From a virus, in the IMG/VR virus record IMGVR_UViG_3300032287_001178, positions 1-24,962 of that record: DNA of 24,962 nucleotides; one strand, 5' to 3'. Shown one piece after another: positions 7,783-14,382 of the stretch. A model generated the notes under the pieces. That model was given only the letters and a program-made list of their open reading frames with translations, was not told the DNA's origin and made no database searches. A program made the position numbers and the translations under genes. Numbering within the stretch: the first letter of the stretch is position 1; every line of letters starts with the position of its first letter.

Positions 7783-8632
7783 ACCAGTAACTGCCGATTC
7801 CAAATTGATTATTGGTCTTGGCGATAGTTTTACACAAGGCGTAGGTAGCTGGAGTAAAGAAACATATAAAAAACATAAAGGCTTTATTGATCCTTTAAAC
7901 ATTCCAATTAATTTGGAAATCGATATGTACGAACACAGTTGGGTATCTCAGATGTGTAAAAATCATTTACCCAACTATACTCCTATGAATTTTGGCATAA
8001 TGGGTAGAGGCAATCGTGCAGCTCTTAAAGATTTATATTTTTATCCTAATTTAAATTTAGAAAAAGCATCTGAAGTGATAGTTGTTTATATGCTGAGCGG
8101 AATAGAAAGATTTGATTTTGTTAGTAGAGAATTTAATCGATTCCATCATTTTTTTGCTATGTGGCCAAATCCGGGAGATAAAAATTCAACACATAGACAA
8201 TTGTGGGAATCTTATGCTAAAGATATTTGGAGTGAGAAATTCGTCTGTTTGGAAGCAATTCTAAATATCAAAGAAGCTGAAATGATCTGTAAAGCGAACG
8301 GTTGGCACCTAGTGATAGCCAGTGCATTTGATCAAAGAATTACCAAAGAACGATTTTTAAAAGAAATCGGTAATCAAGATACAGAAATTATTGATTCTGT
8401 TCCTTGGGATAAATTTCTATATCCTCAAGGCTGCAATAGTTTTATGCAACTGTTGTTAAGATATGACGGTAGAGAAGAACTAGCCGACGGTGCATTCTAT
8501 GATTATTATTCTAAATTAAAAGAACCTACAAAATACATTACTAACTGTATGCACCCAACTAGAGAAGGTTATAGAATAATGGCTGAGGAAATATTTAAAT
8601 TTATAAAAGAAAAAGGCTATATTAAAGAATAG
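7760..8632 (+). CDS. SGNH/GDSL-type hydrolase 1
   Basis: 290 residues. Block I is GLGDSFTQG (19-27) with the nucleophile Ser23. Block III is MGRGNR (81-86) with the oxyanion residue Asn85. Block V is CMHPTREGY (263-271) with His265. In the usual D-x-x-H of block V the Asp position is Asn262 here, so the catalytic set may be a Ser-His dyad. SGNH enzymes of this type remove acetyl or other ester groups, often from glycans, which suits the preceding transferases. The ATG at 7760 follows AGGGA. The gene overlaps the previous one by 23 bases and ends in the terminator hairpin at 8612-8637. There is no signal peptide, so it acts in the infected cell or on virions. Confidence 0.75.
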   Translation: MHPGIQIKPVTADSKLIIGLGDSFTQGVGSWSKETYKKHKGFIDPLNIPINLEIDMYEHSWVSQMCKNHLPNYTPMNFGIMGRGNRAALKDLYFYPNLNLEKASEVIVVYMLSGIERFDFVSREFNRFHHFFAMWPNPGDKNSTHRQLWESYAKDIWSEKFVCLEAILNIKEAEMICKANGWHLVIASAFDQRITKERFLKEIGNQDTEIIDSVPWDKFLYPQGCNSFMQLLLRYDGREELADGAFYDYYSKLKEPTKYITNCMHPTREGYRIMAEEIFKFIKEKGYIKE

Positions 8633-8637
8633 CCTTT
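8612..8637. terminator. Bidirectional terminator between convergent operons
   Basis: AAAGGCTAT (8612-8620) pairs perfectly with ATAGCCTTT (8629-8637), leaving an 8-base loop. A-rich sequence on the left and TTTGTT on the right give a U-tract in either direction. Both convergent genes end inside it: the + gene's TAG at 8630-8632 and the - gene's TAA at 8624-8622. Confidence 0.75.
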
Positions 8638-8927
8638 GTTGAATTACCGATATCTTTTTTCAATCTTTCTACATCTATTTTAAAATCAATTTTTTTGATA
8701 TCGTCTTTATACTCTTGAAAAGTTTCCAGAAGTTTATCTGCAATTAATTCTGCAGCTTCGTCTGCTAATTGATGTTTGATATCAATTTGCCATACCCTGC
8801 CATTGACAAATTCTAGATGTACCATCTCTAGATATGCCACTGGCATGGTATTCATATACAAATCTTCAAAAACTTCTGGCCACTCTTTAACTAAATGACG
8901 TGGAGGTCTAAACAAAGGATTAGGCAT
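8622..8927 (-). CDS. Conserved small phage protein, last gene of the leftward operon
   Basis: 101 residues. The N-terminal part has FRPPRHLVKEWPEVFEDLYMN and a short beta pair (AYLEMVHLEFVNGRVWQIDI). The C-terminal third is a charged helix (KDDIKKIDFKIDVERLKKDI). I recall similar proteins of unknown function in marine T4-like phages. The ATG overlaps the previous gene's end by 8 bases and has only a weak ribosome binding site, so coupling is likely. The gene converges on the SGNH gene; the two coding ends overlap by 11 bases within the terminator. Confidence 0.75.
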   Translation of the reverse strand: MPNPLFRPPRHLVKEWPEVFEDLYMNTMPVAYLEMVHLEFVNGRVWQIDIKHQLADEAAELIADKLLETFQEYKDDIKKIDFKIDVERLKKDIGNSTKAIL

Positions 8928-9555
8928 CAGCGGTTTCGCTTACTTTAGTTGCCTTCTTCTTTGGTGGATCCAATTCGTCTGCTTGCTTACGTAATCTAGC
9001 CGCTTCTTTGTACATAGCATCTGCTTGACTACGATATGATTTAGCGATGTCAATATCGCTTAACACTTCGTTCTGTCCTGCTTGTGCTCTTACTGGCGCA
9101 GCTGGAGTTTCTTTAACTTCTGCAACTGTTTTAACTTCTGCCTTATCGTCTTTCTGATAACCTTTTACAAATGTACATAAGTCGTCAATTGAACAATTTT
9201 TCTGTTCAGCAATAAGAACATTCAAATCAGCTAGAAGAACTTCGCTTTGATTAGTTGGAGTCATAATAACTGTATCAGTCGCAACTTTTTGTAAACGGTT
9301 ATCCTGTTGCATTGCCTGTAACATTGGTCTTCCGTCTGGGAATAAACGAACAAACATCATCTCACCAAGCTCAAATGCCTGTTGTGCTTGATCAGTTTCA
9401 ACTAGAGACATCAACGAATTATGATATGCATCTGGTAATGTTGTAGTTGGTAATACTAATGCGGTATGTGAATCACCTGGTAATGTGCGAAAAACTACAA
9501 GAACTCTTGTTCCGGTATTTTTCATTTTACCTATATGTTTAATTGATGCAGCCAT
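8920..9555 (-). CDS. Conserved phage protein with charged C-terminal coiled-coil tail
   Basis: 211 residues. Residues 1-125 or so are globular (IKHIGKMKNTGTRVLVVFRT, ELGEMMFVRLFPDGRPM, VLLADLNVLIAEQKNCS). After a linker rich in Ala, Pro, Lys and Glu, residues about 165-200 form a helix (KSYRSQADAMYKEAARLRKQA) and a Lys-rich tail. It has the strongest ribosome binding site in the window, AAAGGAGG at 9569-9562, six bases before the ATG, so it is probably made in quantity. I recall this protein next to the Ala/Pro-rich 71-residue protein (9557-9772) in marine T4-like phages. Function unknown; a virion or scaffold role would fit the expression but is not shown. Confidence 0.8.
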   Translation of the reverse strand: MAASIKHIGKMKNTGTRVLVVFRTLPGDSHTALVLPTTTLPDAYHNSLMSLVETDQAQQAFELGEMMFVRLFPDGRPMLQAMQQDNRLQKVATDTVIMTPTNQSEVLLADLNVLIAEQKNCSIDDLCTFVKGYQKDDKAEVKTVAEVKETPAAPVRAQAGQNEVLSDIDIAKSYRSQADAMYKEAARLRKQADELDPPKKKATKVSETADA

Positions 9556-9556
9556 T

Positions 9557-9772
9557 TTAAGCCTCCTTTTTGCTCACAGACTCGATAAACGTGTTTAACT
9601 TATTAAAAGTTTTTCCCACGGCTTCTAGTTCTGCTGCTTTAAACGCCCCTCTTTGTGATGCAACTTCAATAATACTTTTAACAGCAACAAGATCGCTGAT
9701 GTTTAATTCGGCGGCTGGCGCTGCTTCTGGTGCTGCTTCTGGTGCTGCTGGTTCTTTAACTTCTTCTGTCAT
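9557..9772 (-). CDS. Small conserved phage protein with Ala/Pro/Glu-rich N-terminus
   Basis: 71 residues. The first 22 are an acidic Pro/Ala/Glu tract containing APEAAPEAAPAA, encoded by a short tandem repeat. The rest is a compact helical domain (LVAVKSIIEVASQRGAFKAA, VGKTFNKLNTFIESV). It begins immediately after the preceding stop and has AAGGAG eight bases upstream, formed by the last codons of that gene. It sits directly before the 211-residue protein, and I recall the pair together in related phages. Function unknown. Confidence 0.78.
   Translation of the reverse strand: MTEEVKEPAAPEAAPEAAPAAELNISDLVAVKSIIEVASQRGAFKAAELEAVGKTFNKLNTFIESVSKKEA
9720..9743. repeat. Two copies of a 12-base tandem unit in coding sequence
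   Basis: GCTGCTTCTGGT occurs at 9720-9731 and again at 9732-9743, followed by a partial copy. Read on the - strand it encodes the APEA-type tract of the 71-residue protein. It probably reflects slippage in a low-complexity linker. Confidence 0.7.
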
Positions 9773-10045
9773 TTAGTTTCTCCTTAAGTATGGACAGGCT
9801 AATGCAAAGTATGTTAGCTCTTTATGATCTTCAAATGCCAAAAATGTGGCTGATTTTAAATTGCCATTTTGGTCTATCGAAGGAGATCTTAACATACAAA
9901 ATCTGCCTTTTAATTTAGTTCTAACCCACCCTTTAACTTTTCCATCGAACAAATCTCCGTCGGAGATCTGTATCTTAGAGAAATGCGGCGGTAACACCTT
10001 CATCTCTCGTTGATTTAAAATATCAATAGGATTAAGATCAAACAT
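9773..10045 (-). CDS. Conserved small phage protein with uncertain start
   Basis: 90 residues from the ATG at 10045. The core has QISDGDLFDGKVKGWVRTKL and GRFCMLRSP, a small beta-rich domain of a type I recall in marine T4-like phages but cannot name. The start is unclear. A perfect TATAAATA lies only 8 bases upstream of this ATG, which would leave almost no leader, and no ribosome binding site is seen. An alternative ATG at 10003 (residue 15, MKVLPPHF) is preceded directly by GAGAG. Its last codons provide the ribosome binding site for the next gene. Confidence 0.72.
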   Translation of the reverse strand: MFDLNPIDILNQREMKVLPPHFSKIQISDGDLFDGKVKGWVRTKLKGRFCMLRSPSIDQNGNLKSATFLAFEDHKELTYFALACPYLRRN

Positions 10046-10053
10046 AGTAAAAA

Positions 10054-10061
10054 TATTTATA
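10054..10061 (-). promoter_or_regulatory. Late promoter, exact T4 consensus TATAAATA
   Basis: TATAAATA read on the - strand from 10061 to 10054, in the 27-base gap between two leftward genes. It is identical to the T4 late consensus. The RNA would start at about 10047, two or so bases before the ATG at 10045. It probably drives the genes down to the terminator at 8.6 kb. Confidence 0.65.
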
Positions 10062-10072
10062 GGGTTGGTGAT

Positions 10073-10471
10073 TTAGGCAGGGCAATCTTGGCTAAAGCGT
10101 TTAGCTAGGGCTTTGTTGTAGCCCATTTTTCTTATATCTCCTGAAAAGAGATAAAGTTCGAATGCTGCTTTTTCTTTTAACACAATGATGGATTTTTTTG
10201 TGATGTAAAAGGGAGAATCGATGAATTGATCTAACCAAATTAAAATCTGTGGGGTTATCGCGAAATCTTTCGGAAAGTCTATTTTATAAGTTTTAATTTT
10301 AGCATCGTCTTGAATAAAATTCAAACCTTCGTCTGTTAATCGCAGTCCGCCGCTAGATTTTCCTCTAACATTCCACCACCATGCAGAACGAAATTGTTTT
10401 ATGGTATCCCGGTCAACATCTTTATTGACTGCTTTTAGGAATACCTCAGTGTAGGTATCCTTGAGGTCCAT
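10073..10471 (-). CDS. Conserved phage protein, Trp- and Lys-rich
   Basis: 132 residues, basic. Notable segments are FRSAWWWNVRGKSSGGLRLTDEGLNFI (given in part by position 27-53), TPQILIWLDQF and SPFYITKKSIIVLKEKAAFELYLFSG by position 83-108. The first part, with G-x-R-L-T-x-x-G, looks like a winged-helix wing, so nucleic-acid binding is possible. I recall it as a conserved unknown of marine T4-like phages. The start is one base after the previous stop. It ends just before the late promoter at 10061-10054. Confidence 0.75.
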   Translation of the reverse strand: MDLKDTYTEVFLKAVNKDVDRDTIKQFRSAWWWNVRGKSSGGLRLTDEGLNFIQDDAKIKTYKIDFPKDFAITPQILIWLDQFIDSPFYITKKSIIVLKEKAAFELYLFSGDIRKMGYNKALAKRFSQDCPA

Positions 10472-10472
10472 G

Positions 10473-10757
10473 TTATTTTATTTCATCACCTTGTGTTAAT
10501 TTGACAACAGAAAAGTCTGTTGTCTTAAAAAGTCTATTCAATTTCTTGGCAAGATTATGTGCATGTCCTGGATTTGAAAAACTTACCTTCTTGTACTTCG
10601 GGCCAGGATAACTTGCTACCAAACTTCCGCTCTTCAAATTAAAAGGTTGCTTCTTATAAAAAACAGCCCAAATGGCTTCACTTTCAAGAATCTGTTCGAT
10701 CTTAAATGTTTCTTTATTTGCATATTCAAGCAAAACTTTAGGTTTTGGTCTACTCAT
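10473..10757 (-). CDS. Conserved small basic phage protein
   Basis: 94 residues, Lys-rich, one domain: VLLEYANKETFKIEQILESE, AIWAVFYKKQPFNLKSG, then KYKKVSFSNPGHAHNLAKKL. No cysteine, signal or membrane segment. It is the first gene after the late promoter at 10794-10787, and AGGAA at 10771-10767 lies nine bases before the ATG, so start and expression are well supported. I do not recognise a named family. Confidence 0.76.
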   Translation of the reverse strand: MSRPKPKVLLEYANKETFKIEQILESEAIWAVFYKKQPFNLKSGSLVASYPGPKYKKVSFSNPGHAHNLAKKLNRLFKTTDFSVVKLTQGDEIK

Positions 10758-10786
10758 TGATACGTGTTCCTAATTAACCACGTATA

Positions 10787-10794
10787 TATTTATC
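10787..10794 (-). promoter_or_regulatory. Late promoter, NATAAATA type
   Basis: GATAAATA read on the - strand from 10794 to 10787, in the 41-base gap upstream of the gene starting at 10757. The spacing is as expected: RNA start near 10780, then AGGAA at 10771-10767, then the ATG. Confidence 0.6.
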
Positions 10795-10798
10795 TCGG

Positions 10799-11047
10799 TT
10801 AGAAAGACCCGCCGTCGAATTTAACGTCAATATTAGTAGTAGATTCGCGTATTTGAGCTAACATTTGATGTATTTCGTGAACTGTCTTGCCTAACTTAGC
10901 AGTTATGATAGCTAATTCAGCGGTTAGTTCACGTGCTTCTTGAATTGACAATTTAATGTCTTTTTGTTGACTGCGTTCAGCAACTGCCACTCGCTGTATT
11001 AGCTTTTCTACGCTTGGTAGATTATTTGGAATATTACTTGCTGACAT
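10799..11047 (-). CDS. Small helical phage protein
   Basis: 82 residues. Residues 10-70 form long amphipathic helices (VEKLIQRVAVAERSQQKD, EARELTAELAIITAKLGKT, VHEIHQMLAQIRE), likely a coiled coil. It ends with a short FDGGSF tail, the kind of end seen on sliding-clamp or assembly-partner peptides, though that match is loose. It overlaps the previous gene by 14 bases. Function unknown. Confidence 0.75.
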   Translation of the reverse strand: MSASNIPNNLPSVEKLIQRVAVAERSQQKDIKLSIQEARELTAELAIITAKLGKTVHEIHQMLAQIRESTTNIDVKFDGGSF

Positions 11048-11510
11048 TACTTAGTACCTGTTTCATTTCAATTTCTGTTTTAAACGGGCCTTTGTATTCG
11101 TATCTCTGTAAAGTGATTAACTTAGGACAAAAAGATTTAACCCAACCCTTTTCAAATCGGATAACATAGTAACCTGCACAATATAAACTTTTTGAATCTC
11201 CACTCTTTGTAAACAGTGGTAATTTTCTCTGTATGTCAAACATTGCATTGTGAGGTTCGACGCTGGTTGAATAACCATGTACTTCATTCGGTAATGCATT
11301 GTTAGCTTCTTTAACAATCTTCGCAATAAAAAAGTCCTTGCCAAATTTATCAGTTAGGCTTTTTTTAGTATCAAATATTTTAATACCTTCTTCGTTACTT
11401 AATACAAATCGATTGTCTTCGTTCTTTCTTAGAGTCGCAAATTTTTCACCGTCCTTTTCAACGATCCAAAATTTATTTTCGATTATTGGCTTGGCGTGTA
11501 AGTCTGTCAT
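11034..11510 (-). CDS. Conserved phage protein of unknown function
   Basis: 158 residues. It opens with HAKPIIENKFWIVEKDGEKF and ATLRKNEDNRFVLSNEEGIK, strands of a small beta domain. The second half includes SLYCAGYYVIRFEKGWVKSF. I recall the opening in marine T4-like phages, next to the RNase H gene as here. It starts in an ATGA overlap with rnh, so the two are translated together, which hints at a replication-related job without proving one. Confidence 0.77.
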   Translation of the reverse strand: MTDLHAKPIIENKFWIVEKDGEKFATLRKNEDNRFVLSNEEGIKIFDTKKSLTDKFGKDFFIAKIVKEANNALPNEVHGYSTSVEPHNAMFDIQRKLPLFTKSGDSKSLYCAGYYVIRFEKGWVKSFCPKLITLQRYEYKGPFKTEIEMKQVLSNVSK

Positions 11511-12493
11511 AGTATGTACCTCGCATTTAATGGTTCCGCATAACTTTGTGCCTGTTCGGAAATTTTCTTTAGGTCGTATAGATTACAAAATTTCATTAAT
11601 CTTATTCCGACCTGATTGATATTTTTATTTGCCTGTGTCGCAGTAGAAATTGTATCTACAATAATTTGTTTAATGTGTTCGGGCTGATGACTCAAATCAA
11701 TCAGTCGACGATTGCGTTCATAGTCTTCTAACACACGATGCTCTTGACCTTCGTGGTCAGTCCATCTCTGAAGCATGAGATTGTTCCACGCATATCCGCG
11801 GCTTTTACGATCTTCGAACGCTTCAGTAAGACCCACTTTTTTGCTTGTGCCTTTAGTACGCACACCTGGATACGCCGAGAAGACATTATCACTGGTATCA
11901 CCACGCATACATTTCTCAAAGAGTTGCCATTCTGGATTCGGAGCAGCTTTGGGTTCTTGCGTTTTCTTGTCGATGATTGCTTTGCCTTTGTCATCAAAAT
12001 AGCCTTCGTGTGTAATTGTCATTTCCATTACACCATTGTACTGTTTTACATTCGGTGCAATTAACTGTGCAAAATCTGTATCTGTGCTGATAATAACATG
12101 ATTATCGTGTGGGTGTGTTTGTATCCAACCTGCAATAAGATCGTCTGCTTCTAATTGCTCGTTGCGTAACACTGTGCAGTTAGTTTTGTCTGTGATAAAC
12201 TCTTTGAATGTGTCAAATGCTTCCCAAAACACACGATCTTCTTCTGCTTCTTTTTCTGTATGTGCGGCACGAGCGTCTGCTCTATTGCGTTTATAAGGAG
12301 CATAATAGTCCTTTCGCCACGAGCGTCCTTCTAAACAGAAGATAACATGGCTACCATTGAACTGCTGCCATGCTTTACGAATGCTGTTTAGAGTAATATG
12401 AAAGGCCATGCCTAGTTTGATATCAGCGTCACCGTTGATAACGTGTCTAGCACGAAAGAATGTGTTTGCTGTATCAACTAAAATATATGTCAT
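11507..12493 (-). CDS. rnh: T4-type RNase H / 5'-3' flap exonuclease
   Basis: 328 residues, about the length of T4 RNase H. The fold is that of the FEN-1/5'-nuclease family, which removes RNA primers and flaps from lagging-strand DNA. Visible metal-site acids are D7 (ILVDTANTFFRARH), E115-D117-D118 (LEADDLIAGW), D138/D140 (STDTDFAQL) and D199/D202 (MRGDTSDNVFSAYPGV). The last is followed by the helix-three-turn-helix region with G-x-x-x-K (GTSKKVGLTEAF). All expected acidic positions are present, so it should be active. It overlaps both neighbours by ATGA. Polymerase-associated exonucleases share the fold, but the stand-alone size and phage context favour RNase H. Confidence 0.88.
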   Translation of the reverse strand: MTYILVDTANTFFRARHVINGDADIKLGMAFHITLNSIRKAWQQFNGSHVIFCLEGRSWRKDYYAPYKRNRADARAAHTEKEAEEDRVFWEAFDTFKEFITDKTNCTVLRNEQLEADDLIAGWIQTHPHDNHVIISTDTDFAQLIAPNVKQYNGVMEMTITHEGYFDDKGKAIIDKKTQEPKAAPNPEWQLFEKCMRGDTSDNVFSAYPGVRTKGTSKKVGLTEAFEDRKSRGYAWNNLMLQRWTDHEGQEHRVLEDYERNRRLIDLSHQPEHIKQIIVDTISTATQANKNINQVGIRLMKFCNLYDLKKISEQAQSYAEPLNARYIL

Positions 12494-12930
12494 TGGTTCT
12501 TTCTTTTAACTTCGTTAATATCAATAATTCCAGTGTTAATTGGCCCACCAAAGTCACCATCGACCACAACATTGGCACAAAGTTCACGGAACCAACGGTC
12601 TACAATTTCTTCATCTTTGTCACCATCTTCACCGTAACCTTCTTGCTTTAATTTTAACACAAACGGTTCATTCCAGTCAAGTTCAAAGAATCCATTTCGA
12701 ATATTGTCTTTGTTTACATGAGTTTCTAAAACACCAACCCAGGGCTCTTTGCGTCTTGTGGCACGTTCTTTTGGTGACAGTTTCGCAAGCTCTTCTTTTT
12801 CTTGAGCAGCTTTGGATGCCTGTTCTGCTGCTTCTAATCTTTTATTAGCTTCTGCTAAATCTTGTTCTGCTTTGGCAATAGACTCTTCTAGTTTGTCTAG
12901 ACCCATTACCTTTTTAATAAATTTTTTCAT
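12490..12930 (-). CDS. Conserved phage protein with N-terminal coiled coil
   Basis: 146 residues from the ATG at 12930, which makes a TAATG overlap with the queE stop and has GGGGAA just upstream. A start at 12942 would add four residues. Residues 10-55 form a charged coiled coil (LEESIAKAEQDLAEANKRLE and on). A conserved globular part follows, with RRKEPWVGVLETHVN, NGFFELDWNEPFVL and VDRWFRELCANVV. I recall this domain as a common unknown of T4-like cyanophages. It is tied to both queE and rnh by overlaps. Confidence 0.8.
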   Translation of the reverse strand: MKKFIKKVMGLDKLEESIAKAEQDLAEANKRLEAAEQASKAAQEKEELAKLSPKERATRRKEPWVGVLETHVNKDNIRNGFFELDWNEPFVLKLKQEGYGEDGDKDEEIVDRWFRELCANVVVDGDFGGPINTGIIDINEVKRKNQ

Positions 12931-13781
12931 TAAGTTCCCCATTCATTTTTAAACAATGGCACTTGCAATCTATCGCTGTAGCGTAATCCATTCTTCATAG
13001 CAAATTCTGCAACACGACGATTATTTAATGCGTAGACTGATTCGACACCGCCCACTGGCATTAGATATATCGGACCAGTAAATCCTTCTCCACGATATAT
13101 GTCTACAGCTTCTAATGCTTCTTCTGCATCATCTTCTGTAGCAACAACAAACTTTAGATATGTGTAACCAATTTCTTCGTACTCACGAACAATATCAGGA
13201 CGAATAGCTTCATCTGGATGTTCTCCCGAGCAACTTAATTTAGCACTTACACTAAATGTAACCTGACGCCACATGTCTTCTGTGTCACGCCAATTTGCAA
13301 GATATTCTTTAAATTCTTCTGTTAGCTTTTGAGTGCCATTTGTTTCAAATGTAATTTCTTTTAAGCCTGCCATTTTAGGATGACTTAACAAGTCTGGATA
13401 AGCACGTTGCCAACCTAGTAATGGCTCACCGCCTGTGATAACTAGATGCTCGTCCTGCCATTCGTTAAATGGAAGGATTTCACAGATACGATCTGCAATA
13501 GCATCTGTTGTAAGCATAGGACTTAGATCTTTAAAACGAGGATCCCAACTAGCGTAGCTATCACAGCCTGTGCTAACAAGTGGAAGTTCTTCATACGACT
13601 TAAACTCTGCAATACGTTGTGCAATTGATTCAACTTCTGCACTTAGTTCGCCTTTAGGCATGCCAAAGCCAGCACACTTAAAGTTACAGCCAAATGTGCG
13701 CAAGAAAACAGAAGGAACACCCATATAGCGTCCTTCACCTTGTATGCTGTAAAACAGCTCTGCAATTTTAATTTTACTCAT
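12930..13781 (-). CDS. queE: QueE-like 7-carboxy-7-deazaguanine synthase (radical SAM)
   Basis: 283 residues. QueE converts 6-carboxytetrahydropterin to 7-carboxy-7-deazaguanine (CDG), the third step of the 7-deazaguanine pathway. The opening FYSIQGEGRYMGVPSVFLRT (10-29) and GCNFKC (31-36) are QueE signatures, and ITGGEPLLGW (115-124) is the SAM-binding motif. The cluster cysteines are unusual: C32 and C36 are present, but the usual third Cys two residues later is absent. The residues aligning with the normal C-D-T-x-Y-x-W appear at TGCDSYASWD (71-80), giving CX3CX36C with C73. An insertion inside the cluster loop explains this. The start lies 6 bases after the upstream stop. FolE and QueD-like genes at 17.7-20.2 kb complete the steps to CDG. 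Confidence 0.85.
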   Translation of the reverse strand: MSKIKIAELFYSIQGEGRYMGVPSVFLRTFGCNFKCAGFGMPKGELSAEVESIAQRIAEFKSYEELPLVSTGCDSYASWDPRFKDLSPMLTTDAIADRICEILPFNEWQDEHLVITGGEPLLGWQRAYPDLLSHPKMAGLKEITFETNGTQKLTEEFKEYLANWRDTEDMWRQVTFSVSAKLSCSGEHPDEAIRPDIVREYEEIGYTYLKFVVATEDDAEEALEAVDIYRGEGFTGPIYLMPVGGVESVYALNNRRVAEFAMKNGLRYSDRLQVPLFKNEWGT

Positions 13782-13787
13782 AATATA

Positions 13788-13973
13788 TTATACACTCTTT
13801 TCAACAGTCTTGTCAATCTTTTTTGTTAGAGTCCAAGTACCGTTGTTATTGTTTTTCCAAACAATAGTATCACCGGCTTTCCATCCAACTGTTTCTAAAA
13901 TCTCATCTGTAAATGGAAGAACCAATTCTTTTGTTTCTGGATCTTCTTCAACGGTTAGGGTCCATTTGTTCAT
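13788..13973 (-). CDS. Small AbrB/MazE-like swapped-hairpin protein
   Basis: 61 residues. LVLPFTDEILETVGWKAGDT followed by IVWKNNNNGTWTLTKK has the strand, short helix, G-W-x-x-G-D and strand layout of the AbrB/SpoVT DNA-binding half-barrel, as in small phage and antitoxin proteins. No toxin partner is adjacent. The start is in an ATGA overlap with the membrane protein upstream. It might be a small DNA-binding regulator; the family call is from motif shape only. Confidence 0.65.
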   Translation of the reverse strand: MNKWTLTVEEDPETKELVLPFTDEILETVGWKAGDTIVWKNNNNGTWTLTKKIDKTVEKSV

Positions 13974-14188
13974 ATGAATATGGTCTTTCTTTCATTTTCA
14001 AATTGTTTTTGGTATTCTTGTTTTCTTAGATTTCTACATTCTTCTTTTACTTCTATAGGATAGTCAGGACTTATCTCAGCCAAACTACAATCATAGACAT
14101 GCACCCTACTTCCACTGATATCTGTGAACAACATAATATAGAGCATAATAAAAATTACTGTAATTAGAATGAGTATATCTCTCTTCAT
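13970..14188 (-). CDS. Small membrane-anchored protein
   Basis: 72 residues. Residues 4-22 (DILILITVIFIMLYIMLFT) form one hydrophobic helix after a short basic start, so the N-terminus is probably an uncleaved anchor. The remaining 50 residues, with two cysteines (in YDCSLAEI and KEECRNLRK) and a charged helical tail, would lie outside the membrane, possibly in the periplasm where the cysteines could pair. ATGA overlaps join it to both neighbours. It could act on the host envelope, for example as a lysis or exclusion accessory, but nothing specific is seen. Confidence 0.7.
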   Translation of the reverse strand: MKRDILILITVIFIMLYIMLFTDISGSRVHVYDCSLAEISPDYPIEVKEECRNLRKQEYQKQFENERKTIFI

Positions 14189-14382
14189 ATCCTGTCACTC
14201 AACAATATCTTACACATTAAGGCATCGTGTTCGTTAAAAAATTTAAAAATCATTTGATCTTCACTTGGATGCGAAGTATATCTTTCACCAGGCAATCCAA
14301 AGTGTTCTAGCACCATAGCACAGGTTTCGTTCCACCAGAAACCTGTTTGTTCGTTTTTCCAAGGAACAAGAATTTCGGTCAT
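14185..14382 (-). CDS. Small unknown protein
   Basis: 65 residues from the ATG at 14382, which overlaps the upstream stop (TAATG) and has AAGGA seven bases upstream. A TTG start at 14400 is less likely. One small domain: VPWKNEQTGFWWNETCAMVL, LPGERYTSHPSEDQMIFKFF and DALMCKILLSDRI. The last two look like a beta-alpha unit similar to short phage proteins of unknown role. Confidence 0.7.
   Translation of the reverse strand: MTEILVPWKNEQTGFWWNETCAMVLEHFGLPGERYTSHPSEDQMIFKFFNEHDALMCKILLSDRI

Noticed and set aside
9570-9776. Ala/Ser-rich open frame on the + strand opposite the 71-residue protein
   Set aside because: It is the mirror of the repeat-coded Ala/Pro/Glu tract. It has no ribosome binding site and lies against the direction of every gene around it.
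11738-12064. 108-residue open frame on the + strand within rnh
   Set aside because: Antisense to a well-supported RNase H gene; Phe- and Ser-rich with no family features.
13782-13797. TATAAT-like sequence just before queE
   Set aside because: It includes the stop codon of the upstream gene and is too close to the queE ATG; no -35 partner is convincing.
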